DNA of 55,514 bases from Bilamarchaeum sp050303335 (GCA_050303335.1 JBNLBN010000003.1:1-55514); one strand, 5' to 3'. Counted from the first letter of the stretch, positions 1 to 8,310 are shown. Numbers and translations: made by a program. Notes: generated by a model not told the origin, from the letters alone.

Positions 1-1
1 A

Positions 2-562
2 CCTGGGAGGGAAGCAATCTTCTTATCAGAAAGCCACGAGAATTTTCTGCATGACAATAGGATTACAGACAACGATGGGACAGCGATCCACCTGGTTCTT
101 TCAAACATGAATGAAATACTCTCGAACCAAATTTCGATCAATGGAATGGGAATAGAACTAAGTGATTCTGATGAAAATACCATCCATGGCAATGACGTAA
201 GTGAAAATTGTGTGGGGGTCAGCCTTTTCGATTCAGATAAAAATCTGATAACGGAAAATACCGTTTATTCAAATAGGCTCAAGGGAGATAGATGCAGCAC
301 CTTAACCGCAGAAAATTTTGGGATCTTGATTGTGGGGGAATCAAACAACAACACTGTTTCCTCCAATGAGGTATTTGATAATGTAAAGGGAATAGGGCTG
401 TCACACTTCAGCTTCCAATACTATGGCGCTGTTTACCCTAAGGAAAACAAAATCTATGACAACAATGCTCATGACAATCAAGAGAATTACTACAAATCCT
501 CAATTTGCTTGATGCTATTCGGTTTGCCTCTTTTGCTGGTTTGGAGTTTCAGAATAAGTTGA
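2..562 (+). CDS. Beta-helix (NosD/PbH1-type) surface protein, 3' part only
   Basis: The frame is open from base 2, so the N-terminus lies outside the window; 186 residues are visible. The sequence is made of short right-handed beta-helix turns rich in Asn and Ser, with repeated phrases such as NEILSNQIS, NTIHGNDVSEN and NNNTVSSNEVFDN. These are typical of PbH1/NosD repeats found in periplasmic or cell-surface proteins. The last 20 residues are a hydrophobic stretch (LMLFGLPLLLVWSF) followed by a single Arg and a short end, which looks like a C-terminal membrane anchor. Family knowledge suggests carbohydrate binding or surface adhesion, but the substrate cannot be read from this fragment. The HD-domain gene follows after 25 bases on the same strand. 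Confidence 0.8.
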   Translation, partial: PGREAIFLSESHENFLHDNRITDNDGTAIHLVLSNMNEILSNQISINGMGIELSDSDENTIHGNDVSENCVGVSLFDSDKNLITENTVYSNRLKGDRCSTLTAENFGILIVGESNNNTVSSNEVFDNVKGIGLSHFSFQYYGAVYPKENKIYDNNAHDNQENYYKSSICLMLFGLPLLLVWSFRIS

Positions 563-587
563 ATAAGTTTTCCGTCCAATCTTTTTT

Positions 588-1151
588 ATGGAAATCACAA
601 GGTATATTTTTGAGGCTGGAATGCTGAAAAGAGTCGCAAGATCAGGCTGGTGGGCCGAAAAGGTTACTGATACTGAATCAGTTGCAGATCACTGCTACAG
701 GGCGGCTGTCATTGGATTCCTTCTTGCGAAGATGGAAGGGAAATCCGATGAATCTGCAAAAAAAATCTGCACTGCGCTTGTTTTCCATGACATGCATGAA
801 ACAAGGATGCAGGATCTCCATAAGATCGCCCAGCGGTATATTGATGTGAAGGGGATCGGGAAGAAGATAGAGGAGGATCAGGCAGGCCCTCTTCCGGACG
901 GGATCAGGGAATCGGTCCTCAGGATCCTGGAACTGGATGAAGACGAGGAAAAGATAAAGCATGATGCCGATGCACTTGAATGCGCTTTCCAGGCAAAGGA
1001 GTATTTCGAGATGGGGCATAGGGGCTGCTGGAGCTGGATTGAAAACATAGAGAAGAAGATCCATACGGAGAGTGCCAAAAAGATACTCGGGGAAATGAAG
1101 GAACTCGATTCCAGCTGCTGGTGGAAAGGCCTCAAGAAGTTATCCGATTGA
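588..1151 (+). CDS. HD-domain hydrolase, HDDC2/YfbR-like 5'-deoxynucleotidase
   Basis: A 187-residue protein with the HD-domain metal ligands in order: His35 in VADHCYR, His67-Asp68 in FHDMHETR, and a later Asp in HDADALE. Length and motif spacing fit the HDDC2/YfbR group, whose members remove phosphate from deoxynucleoside 5'-monophosphates in the cytoplasm. That substrate is inferred from the family, not shown by the sequence. The ATG is the first in the frame after the upstream stop. The 3' end overlaps the convergent ACT-domain gene by 12 bases. No signal peptide or membrane segment is present. Confidence 0.8.
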   Translation: MEITRYIFEAGMLKRVARSGWWAEKVTDTESVADHCYRAAVIGFLLAKMEGKSDESAKKICTALVFHDMHETRMQDLHKIAQRYIDVKGIGKKIEEDQAGPLPDGIRESVLRILELDEDEEKIKHDADALECAFQAKEYFEMGHRGCWSWIENIEKKIHTESAKKILGEMKELDSSCWWKGLKKLSD

Positions 1152-1646
1152 GATTTTTTTTATTTCGAGTTCCCTTAATTTTGCAAGGGCCGTACCCGGA
1201 AGCCTTTTTTCAAGAATTATTGTCAGTTTCGGATTCGGGTATATGTCCGGGTCGTCGCTTACAAGCTGGCGGATTACGATGTTCGAATCGGAAATTATCT
1301 TAGTGACGCTGCTGATTATTCCGACAGCATGGGGCTCCGCTTCGATTTCCAAAACCTCGAAACCAAGGTGTCCTGCCACGTTTTTTATGAATGATGTCGG
1401 CTGGAGTTCGCTGAAGATGTTGTACAGATCTGGAATTTCTGAAATCATCTGCGCGGTTTCAATTACCACCCTCCGGTCAACATCCAATGCACGGGCGATT
1501 TTGACCGGGGAAATTTCGATTTCACCGCAGAAAATCCCCCCTGATTTTTCCACCCGTAAGCCACGTCGGAGAAAGAGATCGGCTACATTTTTGCGCATCG
1601 GGTAGCGGACAAAGGCACTTTCCAGGATAGGATACATGATGTACAA
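1140..1646 (-). CDS. HTH plus ACT-domain protein, COG2150-like amino acid metabolism regulator
   Basis: 168 residues. The N-terminal half contains a helix-turn-helix-like segment (about residues 20-75, with SPVKIARALDVDRRVV). The C-terminal half is an ACT-like ligand-binding fold (about residues 95-165, with EPHAVGIISSVTKIISDSN and the strand LTIILEKRLPG). This order matches the archaeal COG2150 family, predicted regulators of amino acid metabolism. The DNA target and effector are unknown. A second Met at residue 4 (MYPILESAF) is an alternative start. It diverges from the 1685 gene across about 40 bases that hold a clear TATA box for that gene. Its 3' end overlaps the HD gene by 12 bases. Confidence 0.75.
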   Translation of the reverse strand: MYIMYPILESAFVRYPMRKNVADLFLRRGLRVEKSGGIFCGEIEISPVKIARALDVDRRVVIETAQMISEIPDLYNIFSELQPTSFIKNVAGHLGFEVLEIEAEPHAVGIISSVTKIISDSNIVIRQLVSDDPDIYPNPKLTIILEKRLPGTALAKLRELEIKKISIG

Positions 1647-1659
1647 TTTTGTCCATAAA

Positions 1660-1670
1660 AGCTATAAATA
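1660..1670 (+). promoter_or_regulatory. TATA box for the gene at 1685
   Basis: The sequence agctataaata is centred about 20-25 bases before ATG 1685. That is the archaeal TATA-to-start distance expected for a leaderless mRNA, and it argues against the in-frame TTG at 1649, which lies upstream of the box. Confidence 0.6.
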
Positions 1671-1684
1671 TATCATTGTCCAGA

Positions 1685-2107
1685 ATGGAATTTATGAGAA
1701 GATTACTAAAAGCGCCAACAGCCAGGGTTTCCTTGGGGGAACCCGTGGCAGAATCATACAGTTCGATATCCGACCTGAGGATGCTCATACTGAACGCGAG
1801 GCAAAGGCAGAACAAAACGGTCAAAGTCCCTGCAGGGGCATGGGCGGAACCTGAAGAAAAAGAATGCATGCTTCCATCCGAAGGGGCAAATAGGTCTTAT
1901 AGGAGCGCCGTGGAGCTTGCAGGGACTCTGGTCGCAACCACCAGCGACGCCAGGAAGCTTTTCGAGATCCTTGATGTGCTGTCTGATGATCCCATGAAAG
2001 ATATCGGAAAATACGACTTGGCAGAACTGAGGCAACGATGCAATGATAAACTGCTGGACCAGTTCAGGACTAAAGTGCATTCAAGAGCGATAGGCTTCGG
2101 GGTATAA
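1685..2107 (+). CDS. Hypothetical protein, 140 residues
   Basis: I do not recognise this family. The protein starts MEFMRRLLKAPTARVSL, has a low-complexity middle, and ends in a predicted helical part (RSYRSAVELAGTLVATTSDARKLFEILDVL, shown here in broken reading as a run of amphipathic helices) with a short basic tail (KVHSRAIGFGV). No signal peptide, membrane helix or Cys cluster is seen. The frame could extend to a TTG at 1649, but the TATA box at 1660-1670 places the likely 5' mRNA end at or near the ATG. It lies just upstream of the DRG GTPase gene on the same strand, which has its own TATA box. Confidence 0.6.
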   Translation: MEFMRRLLKAPTARVSLGEPVAESYSSISDLRMLILNARQRQNKTVKVPAGAWAEPEEKECMLPSEGANRSYRSAVELAGTLVATTSDARKLFEILDVLSDDPMKDIGKYDLAELRQRCNDKLLDQFRTKVHSRAIGFGV

Positions 2108-2110
2108 ATT
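2101..2110 (+). promoter_or_regulatory. TATA box for the DRG GTPase gene
   Basis: ggtataaatt lies about 30 bases before ATG 2135 and overlaps the stop codon of the preceding gene. It supports ATG 2135 rather than the in-frame TTG at 2129. Confidence 0.5.
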
Positions 2111-2134
2111 ACTTTTCTTTAATATTAGTTGCAA

Positions 2135-3202
2135 ATGGGAATCCAGGAAAAAATAAAAGAGATAGAGGAAGAGATGGACCGGACCCAGGTCAACAAGGCA
2201 ACCGAGTACCATCTTGGAATTCTTAAGGCAAAGCTTGCCAAACTCAGAAGGGAGCTTGTGACCCCATCCGGCACCAAAGGGGCCGGCGGCTTCGATGTAA
2301 GGAAAAGCGGGGATGCATCAGTAGTTCTGATCGGGCTTCCATCGGTAGGAAAAAGTACCCTCTTGAACAAGCTTACTGGGGCGAAATCAGAAATCGCTTC
2401 ATACGCATTTACCACCTTGAAATGCATTCCCGGAGTGATGAGATACAAGGATGCAAAGATCCAGATCCTCGATCTTCCGGGCATAATTGAAGGAGCAAAG
2501 GACGGCAAGGGAAGGGGCAGGGAAATTATCGGGGTCGCAAGGACTGCGGATCTAATACTCATTATGGTCGAGGCGGCCAATGAGAAGGCGCGGAAAGTGA
2601 TTGAAACAGAGCTTTACGGCTTCGGCATCAGGATCAACGCGGTAAGTCCGAGAGTTTCGATCTCGAAGAATGCGAAGGGAGGATTGATTATTTCAAGCAC
2701 CGTTCCGCTCAAAAAGATCAGCGAGAACGAGGTGAAGGCGGCCATGAGCGAATACAGGATCTTCAATGCCAACGTGGTCCTCCATGATGATATTACGGTT
2801 GATGAATTCATCGATGTGCTGGAGGGAAACAGGGTGTATACCCCTGCACTTTATGTCATGACAAAGTGCGATCTTGCCAAAGGGAAGCTTCCTGGGGGTT
2901 ACATCAAGATATCGCACAATGACGACAAGAGCATATCAGAACTGCGCGATGCGATATACGACAGGCTTGAACTTATCAATGTCTTCACGAAAAGGCGCGG
3001 CGAAAAGGCGGACCTGGAAGAGGCGATGGTCGTAAAGAAGGGCATTACGGTTGGAGGAGTCTGCGAAAGGCTGCACCGTGACCTGCGCAAAAACTTCCGG
3101 TATGCAATGATCTGGGGAAAGTCCGTGAAACACCCGGCCCAGAGGGTTGGACTGAACCACGTTGTTGCCGATGGCGACATAATCCAGATTGTGAAGCGAT
3201 AG
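2135..3202 (+). CDS. DRG-family (Rbg/OBG-like) GTPase with TGS domain
   Basis: 355 residues with DRG architecture: an N-terminal helical segment (about residues 1-55), a G domain with P-loop GLPSVGKSTLL, switch II DLPGIIEGA, G4 motif TKCD and an inserted S5D2L-like region, then a C-terminal TGS domain ending GLNHVVADGDIIQIVKR. DRG proteins are cytoplasmic GTPases that associate with ribosomes in archaea and eukaryotes, and the TGS domain helps ribosome or RNA contact. The length is normal for archaeal DRG (about 360-370). I chose ATG 2135 because of the TATA box at 2101-2110. It sits upstream of the superoxide dismutase gene but is separated from it by a promoter. Confidence 0.93.
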   Translation: MGIQEKIKEIEEEMDRTQVNKATEYHLGILKAKLAKLRRELVTPSGTKGAGGFDVRKSGDASVVLIGLPSVGKSTLLNKLTGAKSEIASYAFTTLKCIPGVMRYKDAKIQILDLPGIIEGAKDGKGRGREIIGVARTADLILIMVEAANEKARKVIETELYGFGIRINAVSPRVSISKNAKGGLIISSTVPLKKISENEVKAAMSEYRIFNANVVLHDDITVDEFIDVLEGNRVYTPALYVMTKCDLAKGKLPGGYIKISHNDDKSISELRDAIYDRLELINVFTKRRGEKADLEEAMVVKKGITVGGVCERLHRDLRKNFRYAMIWGKSVKHPAQRVGLNHVVADGDIIQIVKR

Positions 3203-3209
3203 GGAATAG

Positions 3210-3219
3210 TTTAATAAAA
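3210..3219 (+). promoter_or_regulatory. TATA box for the superoxide dismutase gene
   Basis: ttaataaaa-type box about 30 bases before the AGGTGA ribosome binding site at 3241-3246. A transcript starting near 3240 would carry that site 5 bases before ATG 3252. Confidence 0.5.
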
Positions 3220-3251
3220 GTTAGGTAGGCCTAAAAGAATAGGTGAAAAAA

Positions 3252-3860
3252 ATGACTTATGAATTAGAAAAATTGCCCTATGGATATGATGCTCTGGAAC
3301 CTTACATTGACGCAAAGACTATGGAGATACACCACGACAAGCACCACCAGGGATATGTGAACAAGCTTAACGCAGCAGTTGAGAAGCACCCGGAATTGTT
3401 TGAAAAAACAGTGGATGAATTATTGAAGGACTTAAATGCGGTGCCTGAAGACATTAGAAACGCTGTCAAGAACACTGGGGGGGGTACCTCAAATCATAAT
3501 TTGTATTGGAATACAATGAGAAATGGTGGAGGTGGGGAAGCCCAAGGGGAACTTGCAGATGCCATAAAAAAGGAATTTGACACGTTTGACAGTTTCAAGG
3601 AAAAATTCTCGAAAAACGCCATGTCACTCTTTGGTTCAGGTTGGACATGGCTCGTCACTTCAGCTGGAGATCTTAAGATAATGAATCTTCCTAACCAGGA
3701 CAGTCCATTGAGTTTGGGAATGAAGCCAATTCTGGCAATTGACCTTTGGGAACATAGTTACTATTTGAAACACACCTCGAACCGGGCAGGTTACATAAGT
3801 GATTGGTGGAACGTCATAGACTGGCAGAAGGTCGGAGAACTATACAAAGAAAGCTTATAG
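3252..3860 (+). CDS. sodA: Superoxide dismutase, manganese-type (Fe/Mn family)
   Basis: 202 residues, normal for Fe/Mn SOD. Metal ligands are visible: His in EIHHDKHH, His in GGGTSNHNLYW, and Asp and His in the signature DLWEHSYY. The GG near the second His and the late Gln in NLPNQDSP are the pattern of Mn-dependent enzymes, so Mn or cambialistic use is inferred. The enzyme dismutes superoxide to hydrogen peroxide and oxygen in the cytoplasm. ATG 3252 is chosen because a strong Shine-Dalgarno (AGGTGA, 3241-3246) precedes it by 5 bases; an in-frame GTG at 3243 lies inside that site. The 3' end overlaps the opposing LAGLIDADG gene by 6 bases. It implies exposure to oxygen. Confidence 0.95.
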   Translation: MTYELEKLPYGYDALEPYIDAKTMEIHHDKHHQGYVNKLNAAVEKHPELFEKTVDELLKDLNAVPEDIRNAVKNTGGGTSNHNLYWNTMRNGGGGEAQGELADAIKKEFDTFDSFKEKFSKNAMSLFGSGWTWLVTSAGDLKIMNLPNQDSPLSLGMKPILAIDLWEHSYYLKHTSNRAGYISDWWNVIDWQKVGELYKESL

Positions 3861-4655
3861 ATTTAACCAGTCGACTAAATATTTTTCCTTTTTTGATTTT
3901 AGTTTTATCGTGGTAATATAATCAAAGAACAATCTTACAGAATTTTTTTTATAAATCCTAAGATGGTAAGAGGTTTTTCTGTTAGTAATCGGATTGGATT
4001 TCTGTATCGAGTAATATGATTTTATTTTGAGAGCATTTAACAGGATACCCTTTATTATTTCCAAATGGCGCTTATTTGTATTAGTAATATCCAAGCAGAT
4101 CTTAGGAGTTTTTCTGCATTCGTCATTAATTATTTTGACACATCCTTCAGCATCAAAGAAACCTTCCACGAGATACAGAGATGAAAGAGTATCAAATTTA
4201 CCAATAAGTCCATTAATGAGATTATGATCGCTACGAGCAACCCTGAAAAGCTCGAAAAGTTCATAATTATTGATTTTGACGATCCAGACATTCTTGCGCC
4301 TTATGAGATAGGGTTTTGCAATAGTCCCAGTGCAACAGTGAAGCATTTTTGAAAACTTAGAAGCAAATTCGTATTCACCTGTAAGGATTACATAATTATT
4401 TGTCTTTTTCCATTTATACAAACAACCGTCTCCAAGAAGTGCGCCTAAAACATAAAGCAATTCTTTGCAGATAATTATTTTGCCTTTTCTTCCATAAGGA
4501 CAATGAGATAGGTTATACCAGGTATATAAAGTCCCTGCGGGGATACCAAATTCTGAATTTATCTTATCAACAATAGTTTTCCTTGGACTCCCTTCTTTTT
4601 TAAGTTCAATGAATCTATCAAATGCCTCCATCCGGTATTCACGGTTCCGTCGCAT
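3855..4655 (-). CDS. Free-standing LAGLIDADG homing endonuclease-like protein with N-terminal HTH
   Basis: 266 residues. An N-terminal helix-turn-helix-like part (about 1-55, with TIVDKINSEFGIPAGTLYTWY) is followed by two LAGLIDADG-type motifs, VLGALLGDGCLYK near residue 70 and LVEGFFDAEGCVKI near residue 165. Each keeps an acidic residue (Asp, Glu) where catalytic metal ligands are expected. Such enzymes cut long asymmetric DNA sites and usually sit inside introns or inteins; some are free-standing. The neighbouring SOD gene is intact and no intron edge is visible. Codon use is clearly more A/T rich than in flanking genes, which suggests transfer. A regulatory rather than homing role (WhiA-like use of the fold) is an alternative. 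Confidence 0.8.
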   Translation of the reverse strand: MRRNREYRMEAFDRFIELKKEGSPRKTIVDKINSEFGIPAGTLYTWYNLSHCPYGRKGKIIICKELLYVLGALLGDGCLYKWKKTNNYVILTGEYEFASKFSKMLHCCTGTIAKPYLIRRKNVWIVKINNYELFELFRVARSDHNLINGLIGKFDTLSSLYLVEGFFDAEGCVKIINDECRKTPKICLDITNTNKRHLEIIKGILLNALKIKSYYSIQKSNPITNRKTSYHLRIYKKNSVRLFFDYITTIKLKSKKEKYLVDWLNL

Positions 4656-4704
4656 ATGCTCATGGTTGATCCCTTTTTTAGGGATATAAATCCAGAGACG
4701 ATTT

Positions 4705-4718
4705 ATTTCCGCGGAAAT
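4705..4718. repeat. 14-base perfect palindrome in the 4656-4790 gap
   Basis: ATTTCCGCGGAAAT is its own reverse complement. It lies between the start of the LAGLIDADG gene (leftward) and the gene at 4791 (rightward). It could be an operator for a dimeric regulator or part of an endonuclease target. No other copy was noticed, although GGAAATTTCC at 53623-53632 is another short palindrome with similar half-sites. Confidence 0.45.
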
Positions 4719-4790
4719 GAGGTTCTTGCTATCTTATGTGACCTGAACCGTTACAAAAAAGCCCTTTAATTTTTTCTTCTAAATATATCC

Positions 4791-5051
4791 ATGGTCAGGA
4801 AGGAAGAAATCGATAAAATAAAGGAATGGTGCGAGAAGACCAAGGCAGAAAGGAACAGGATCTATGTCCTTGAGAGGAACCCGTTCAGGGACGAAATTGA
4901 ATGGACAAGGAGGTTCATCCTTATCGAGATCGACAGGCCCAAGGAAGTCGCATCAAAGAACAATCTCGTATATGATTCTACGACCAGGACGCTCTGGGAG
5001 TACATGAACAGCGACTGGAGGAAGGTTGAACCGGATATCCGGATCAGCTAA
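4791..5051 (+). CDS. Small hypothetical protein, 86 residues
   Basis: Not recognised. A charged cytoplasmic protein starting MVRKEEIDKIKEWCEKTKAE, with a helical N-terminus and a beta-like middle (RRFILIEIDRP) ending RKVEPDIRIS. Codon use matches the neighbouring housekeeping genes rather than the AT-rich gene to its left. ATG 4791 follows the AT-rich string ttctaaatatatcc, which may hold its TATA box. It ends 31 bases before the start of the membrane AAA gene, whose TATA box overlaps its stop codon, so the two are probably transcribed separately. Confidence 0.7.
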   Translation: MVRKEEIDKIKEWCEKTKAERNRIYVLERNPFRDEIEWTRRFILIEIDRPKEVASKNNLVYDSTTRTLWEYMNSDWRKVEPDIRIS

Positions 5052-5060
5052 CTATTTAAA
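5051..5060 (+). promoter_or_regulatory. TATA box for the membrane AAA ATPase gene
   Basis: actatttaaa is centred about 27 bases before ATG 5083. This is the spacing of a leaderless archaeal gene and excludes the longer frame beginning at TTG 5026. Confidence 0.6.
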
Positions 5061-5082
5061 GAAAATCTCCGATTTGTACCCC

Positions 5083-7749
5083 ATGCAAAGATCGATGACA
5101 GAGGTCAAAGTCGCCTCCATGCTTGATACCGTCCAAAAAAACGAAAAATTCTGGAGCTCGGTTCTTGTCTTCCTTGCAACACTGTTCCTTGTTTCAACAT
5201 TCCCATTCTACCCGATATATGTGGTGCCTGTGATTGCTCTTATTGCAGCTGTAATCGCATACAGGTTGCCCCCCGTCGGCCTCATAGTCGGATTCTTCCT
5301 TGCGCTTTTTGCAGTGATTTACCAGTCTGCTGTCTTCGGATGGATATACCTGGTCCTGCTCTCGCTGATCATGTTCGAGGCATTCAGCAACTGGAGGATA
5401 ATATCCGTACTGGTCATCCTTATCCTTGCCCCGTTTGCGCTCTCCGGACTTCCATTCATTGGCTGGGTAACCATCCTCGGGATGGCACTATCAGCACTGC
5501 ATTTCGGATCAAAGAAGAGCATCCTTGTGTCACTGCCGTCCGTATTTGCAATACTGCTCCTTTCATCAGTTTGGCTCACAGACAACAGCGCATATCTGCC
5601 GCTGGACCTGGATCTCTACAAACCAGGGGCAGCTGCATTGCAGATCGAAAAAAGCCCTGTTGCGATAATGGGCGTTGTCCCTGAGATCGTAAAATCCCTA
5701 GGGACGTTCCTGAGCCCGAACAATCTTTCAACGATATGGACATCATTCGGCTGGTTCTTCAGCAATGCGATGACGCTTGCAACAGGCGACTCGCTGATCC
5801 TGCAGCTTATCTCATGGGGAATTGCCCTCTACCTGCTTGGTTACCTTCCGGGCATGCTCAAGAAAAGGGCGCAGAGCATCTCGGCCCTGGCGCTGCTCAT
5901 CGTAATAGTGGGAAATTATGCGATCGGGCTGATCTATGGCACCCTGATGAGATATGAGTTCATGGGAGGAATAATCTTCTCGATAATTGTCCTTGTGATA
6001 ATGGAACATGTAGGATGGAACATCAGCAGGGAATCGCAGATCCAGAGATCGGACAGGATGAAATCATACGGCAAGTTCGGAATGTCCGACATGTCGCTTG
6101 GAAAGGGCGAGAAGTCGATGGACGATGTAGGCGGTTATGAGGATGTTAAAAGGGAACTTCGGGATGCGATCATGCTTCCGCTTGAACGAAAGGAGATCGC
6201 ATACACCTACGGTATAAAGCCTCCTGCGGGAATACTCCTGTTCGGCCCTCCTGGTACCGGTAAGACAATGCTAATGCGCGCACTTGCAAAGGAGCTGAAA
6301 TACAACTTCATCGAAGTGAAATGTTCGCAGATACTTTCGCAATGGTATGGCGAATCGGAAAAGAACGTTGCGGAGATATTCGACAATGCGAGGAAGAACT
6401 CTCCTACCGTGCTGTTTTTCGATGAGATCGACTCCCTGGCAAAAAGAAGGTCGGACAGCGCCCATGACACAGTAGGCCCGAGGGTATTGTCCGAGCTGCT
6501 CCAGCAGATCGACGGCGCGAACAAGGCGAAGGGCACTGTGATGGTAGTCGGTGCGACCAACCTACCCAATGAGATAGATCCAGCGTTGCTTAGACCTGGA
6601 AGGCTTGACAAGATAATCTACATGAACCTTCCAAACGAGACCGCAAGGAGGAAGATCTTCGAAGTGCACCTGAAGGGGCTGCCGATACAGGATCTGGACT
6701 TTGAGAAGCTCGTAAAGAAGACGAACAGGTTCTCAGGAGCCGACATAAATAACGTGGTTGTCGAGGCAAAGAGGCTTGCTGCAAAGGAGGCAAGCACCAG
6801 CGGCAAGATAGTCCCGATATCCATGGATTACATAATGAGGATCATCAACAATGTGAAGCCAAGTACAGGAATCAGCCAGCTTGAAACCTATGAGAAATTC
6901 AGGCTTGATTACGAGAGAAGGACCGGGTCCGAGGTCAAGCTCACCAAGAAGAAGGAGGTCAGCTGGGAGGAGGTTGCAGGTCTTGACGATGTTAAGGATG
7001 CACTTCTTGAATCAATACAGCTTCCTCTTCTCCATGAAAAGGAAATGGAACAGTACGGAGTGAAACCAAGCAAGGGAATCCTGCTTTTCGGCCCTCCTGG
7101 TACAGGTAAGACGCTTATTGTAAAGGCAGCTGCATCAGAACTGGATGCCTCCTTCCAGAACCTGAGCGCCGCGGATGTGATGAAAAAAGGATACGGCCAG
7201 GCAGTGACGATAATCAAGGAGACATTCAACCGCGCAAGGGAGAATACACCTGCACTTATATTCGTTGATGAAATTGAAACGTTTGCGCCTGCCCGGGGAA
7301 TGGGTTCGAATGAGATCATAGGGCAGTTCCTTACCGAAATGGACGGCGTTACTGGTTCGAAGGGGGTCGTTGTCATTGCGGCAACCAACAGGCCGAACAT
7401 GATGGATCCGGCAATAATGAGGCCTGGAAGATTCGACAAGATATTCTACATACCGCCTCCGGACGTGCATGGAAGGAAGGAAATCTTCAGGATACACCTT
7501 GGAAGGTTCGCTGATGATGTCAATCTGGACGTCCTTGCAGCAAAGACCCCGGGATTCAGCGGCGCAGACATAGCATCGATCTGCCAGTCAGTCAAGATGA
7601 AGGCTCTGAAAAAGAAGATCAAGGGCAATGAAGAGAAGATATCCAACGATATGATCGTGGAAGTGATAAAGACCAGGAAGCCGTCGATCACTGAGAGCCT
7701 TGTCCGGGAATACGACAAGTTCCTCAAGCAGTACGGGGAGAGGAAATAA
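5083..7749 (+). CDS. Membrane-integrated tandem AAA ATPase (Cdc48/VAT-like)
   Basis: 888 residues. The first roughly 310 residues hold about eight to ten hydrophobic segments (for example VLVFLATLFLVSTFPFYPIY, IISVLVILILAPFALSG, IISWGIALYLL-like and IIFSIIVLVIME). Two AAA modules follow. D1 has Walker A GPPGTGKT near residue 388, Walker B VLFFDEIDS and an ALLRPGRLD arginine-finger region. D2 has Walker A GPPGTGKT near residue 670, Walker B ALIFVDEIET and AIMRPGRFD. Both modules look catalytically complete and resemble Cdc48/VAT unfoldases. The usual soluble Cdc48 N-domain is absent, replaced by the membrane domain, and no FtsH-type zinc protease follows. The inferred role is ATP-driven extraction or remodelling of membrane proteins. 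Confidence 0.9.
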   Translation: MQRSMTEVKVASMLDTVQKNEKFWSSVLVFLATLFLVSTFPFYPIYVVPVIALIAAVIAYRLPPVGLIVGFFLALFAVIYQSAVFGWIYLVLLSLIMFEAFSNWRIISVLVILILAPFALSGLPFIGWVTILGMALSALHFGSKKSILVSLPSVFAILLLSSVWLTDNSAYLPLDLDLYKPGAAALQIEKSPVAIMGVVPEIVKSLGTFLSPNNLSTIWTSFGWFFSNAMTLATGDSLILQLISWGIALYLLGYLPGMLKKRAQSISALALLIVIVGNYAIGLIYGTLMRYEFMGGIIFSIIVLVIMEHVGWNISRESQIQRSDRMKSYGKFGMSDMSLGKGEKSMDDVGGYEDVKRELRDAIMLPLERKEIAYTYGIKPPAGILLFGPPGTGKTMLMRALAKELKYNFIEVKCSQILSQWYGESEKNVAEIFDNARKNSPTVLFFDEIDSLAKRRSDSAHDTVGPRVLSELLQQIDGANKAKGTVMVVGATNLPNEIDPALLRPGRLDKIIYMNLPNETARRKIFEVHLKGLPIQDLDFEKLVKKTNRFSGADINNVVVEAKRLAAKEASTSGKIVPISMDYIMRIINNVKPSTGISQLETYEKFRLDYERRTGSEVKLTKKKEVSWEEVAGLDDVKDALLESIQLPLLHEKEMEQYGVKPSKGILLFGPPGTGKTLIVKAAASELDASFQNLSAADVMKKGYGQAVTIIKETFNRARENTPALIFVDEIETFAPARGMGSNEIIGQFLTEMDGVTGSKGVVVIAATNRPNMMDPAIMRPGRFDKIFYIPPPDVHGRKEIFRIHLGRFADDVNLDVLAAKTPGFSGADIASICQSVKMKALKKKIKGNEEKISNDMIVEVIKTRKPSITESLVREYDKFLKQYGERK

Positions 7750-8239
7750 GGATGTAGAATCCGCTTCCTTTCAGTATTATCGAGAATTCAGGAAACTCAT
7801 CGCGGATGTCATCTGCATTGCTCTGGATAAGGAGATAGCCTTCTTTCTTTAGCACCCTCTTGATTTCAAGCCTGTAATTCTCCCTTTTTTCCGGATCTAT
7901 TTCTTCATAGGTGCCGATGTCTATTGCTACATCGAAAAAACCATCCTCGAAAAGGAGGAAATCCGACACGTCCATGCAATGGGGAAAAACGTTGTGGCCT
8001 TCCAGGTTCCTGAGGGCGTCATCGCTCCGGTCAATTGCATGGACCTCGAAATCGTTCCTTGCGAAGAAAAGGGAGTTGCGCCCGGATCCGCTGCCAAGGT
8101 CTGCAAGCCTTCCTGTCCTGATGTTTTTTCCCTTGAGGAAATCAAGGAGGAACACTGCTGATGCTGAGGGCTCTTGAATGTCCTTTGACGGGACCGCGAC
8201 ATCTTCCGGATCCCAAGGAGTGTCTGGCGATTGTGGCAT
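7724..8239 (-). CDS. Class I SAM-dependent methyltransferase
   Basis: 171 residues with a Rossmann methyltransferase core: motif I LADLGSGSGRNSLFFA near residues 45-60, an acidic residue at the end of strand 2 (VHAIDRSDDAL), a motif II-like DVAIDIGTYEEI, and a post-motif KRVLKKEGYLLIQ. It is related to the small Methyltransf_11/25 or TehB-like enzymes; the substrate cannot be read from the sequence. The N-terminal 40 residues are polar and may form a lid (DTPWDPEDVAVPSKDIQEPS). The gene overlaps the convergent AAA ATPase gene by 26 bases, the deepest tail overlap in the window. It diverges from the ankyrin gene. Confidence 0.85.
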   Translation of the reverse strand: MPQSPDTPWDPEDVAVPSKDIQEPSASAVFLLDFLKGKNIRTGRLADLGSGSGRNSLFFARNDFEVHAIDRSDDALRNLEGHNVFPHCMDVSDFLLFEDGFFDVAIDIGTYEEIDPEKRENYRLEIKRVLKKEGYLLIQSNADDIRDEFPEFSIILKGSGFYILISSPRTA

Positions 8240-8310
8240 GGATAGAAATAAGATCAGTTAGCTATATAACCAATATATAAAAACATTTCATATCATTAAA
8301 AATAACATTA

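Noticed and set aside
3252..4655. LAGLIDADG gene as part of an intron or intein in the SOD gene
   Set aside because: The SOD gene is intact from start to stop and the endonuclease gene is on the other strand with only a six-base tail overlap.
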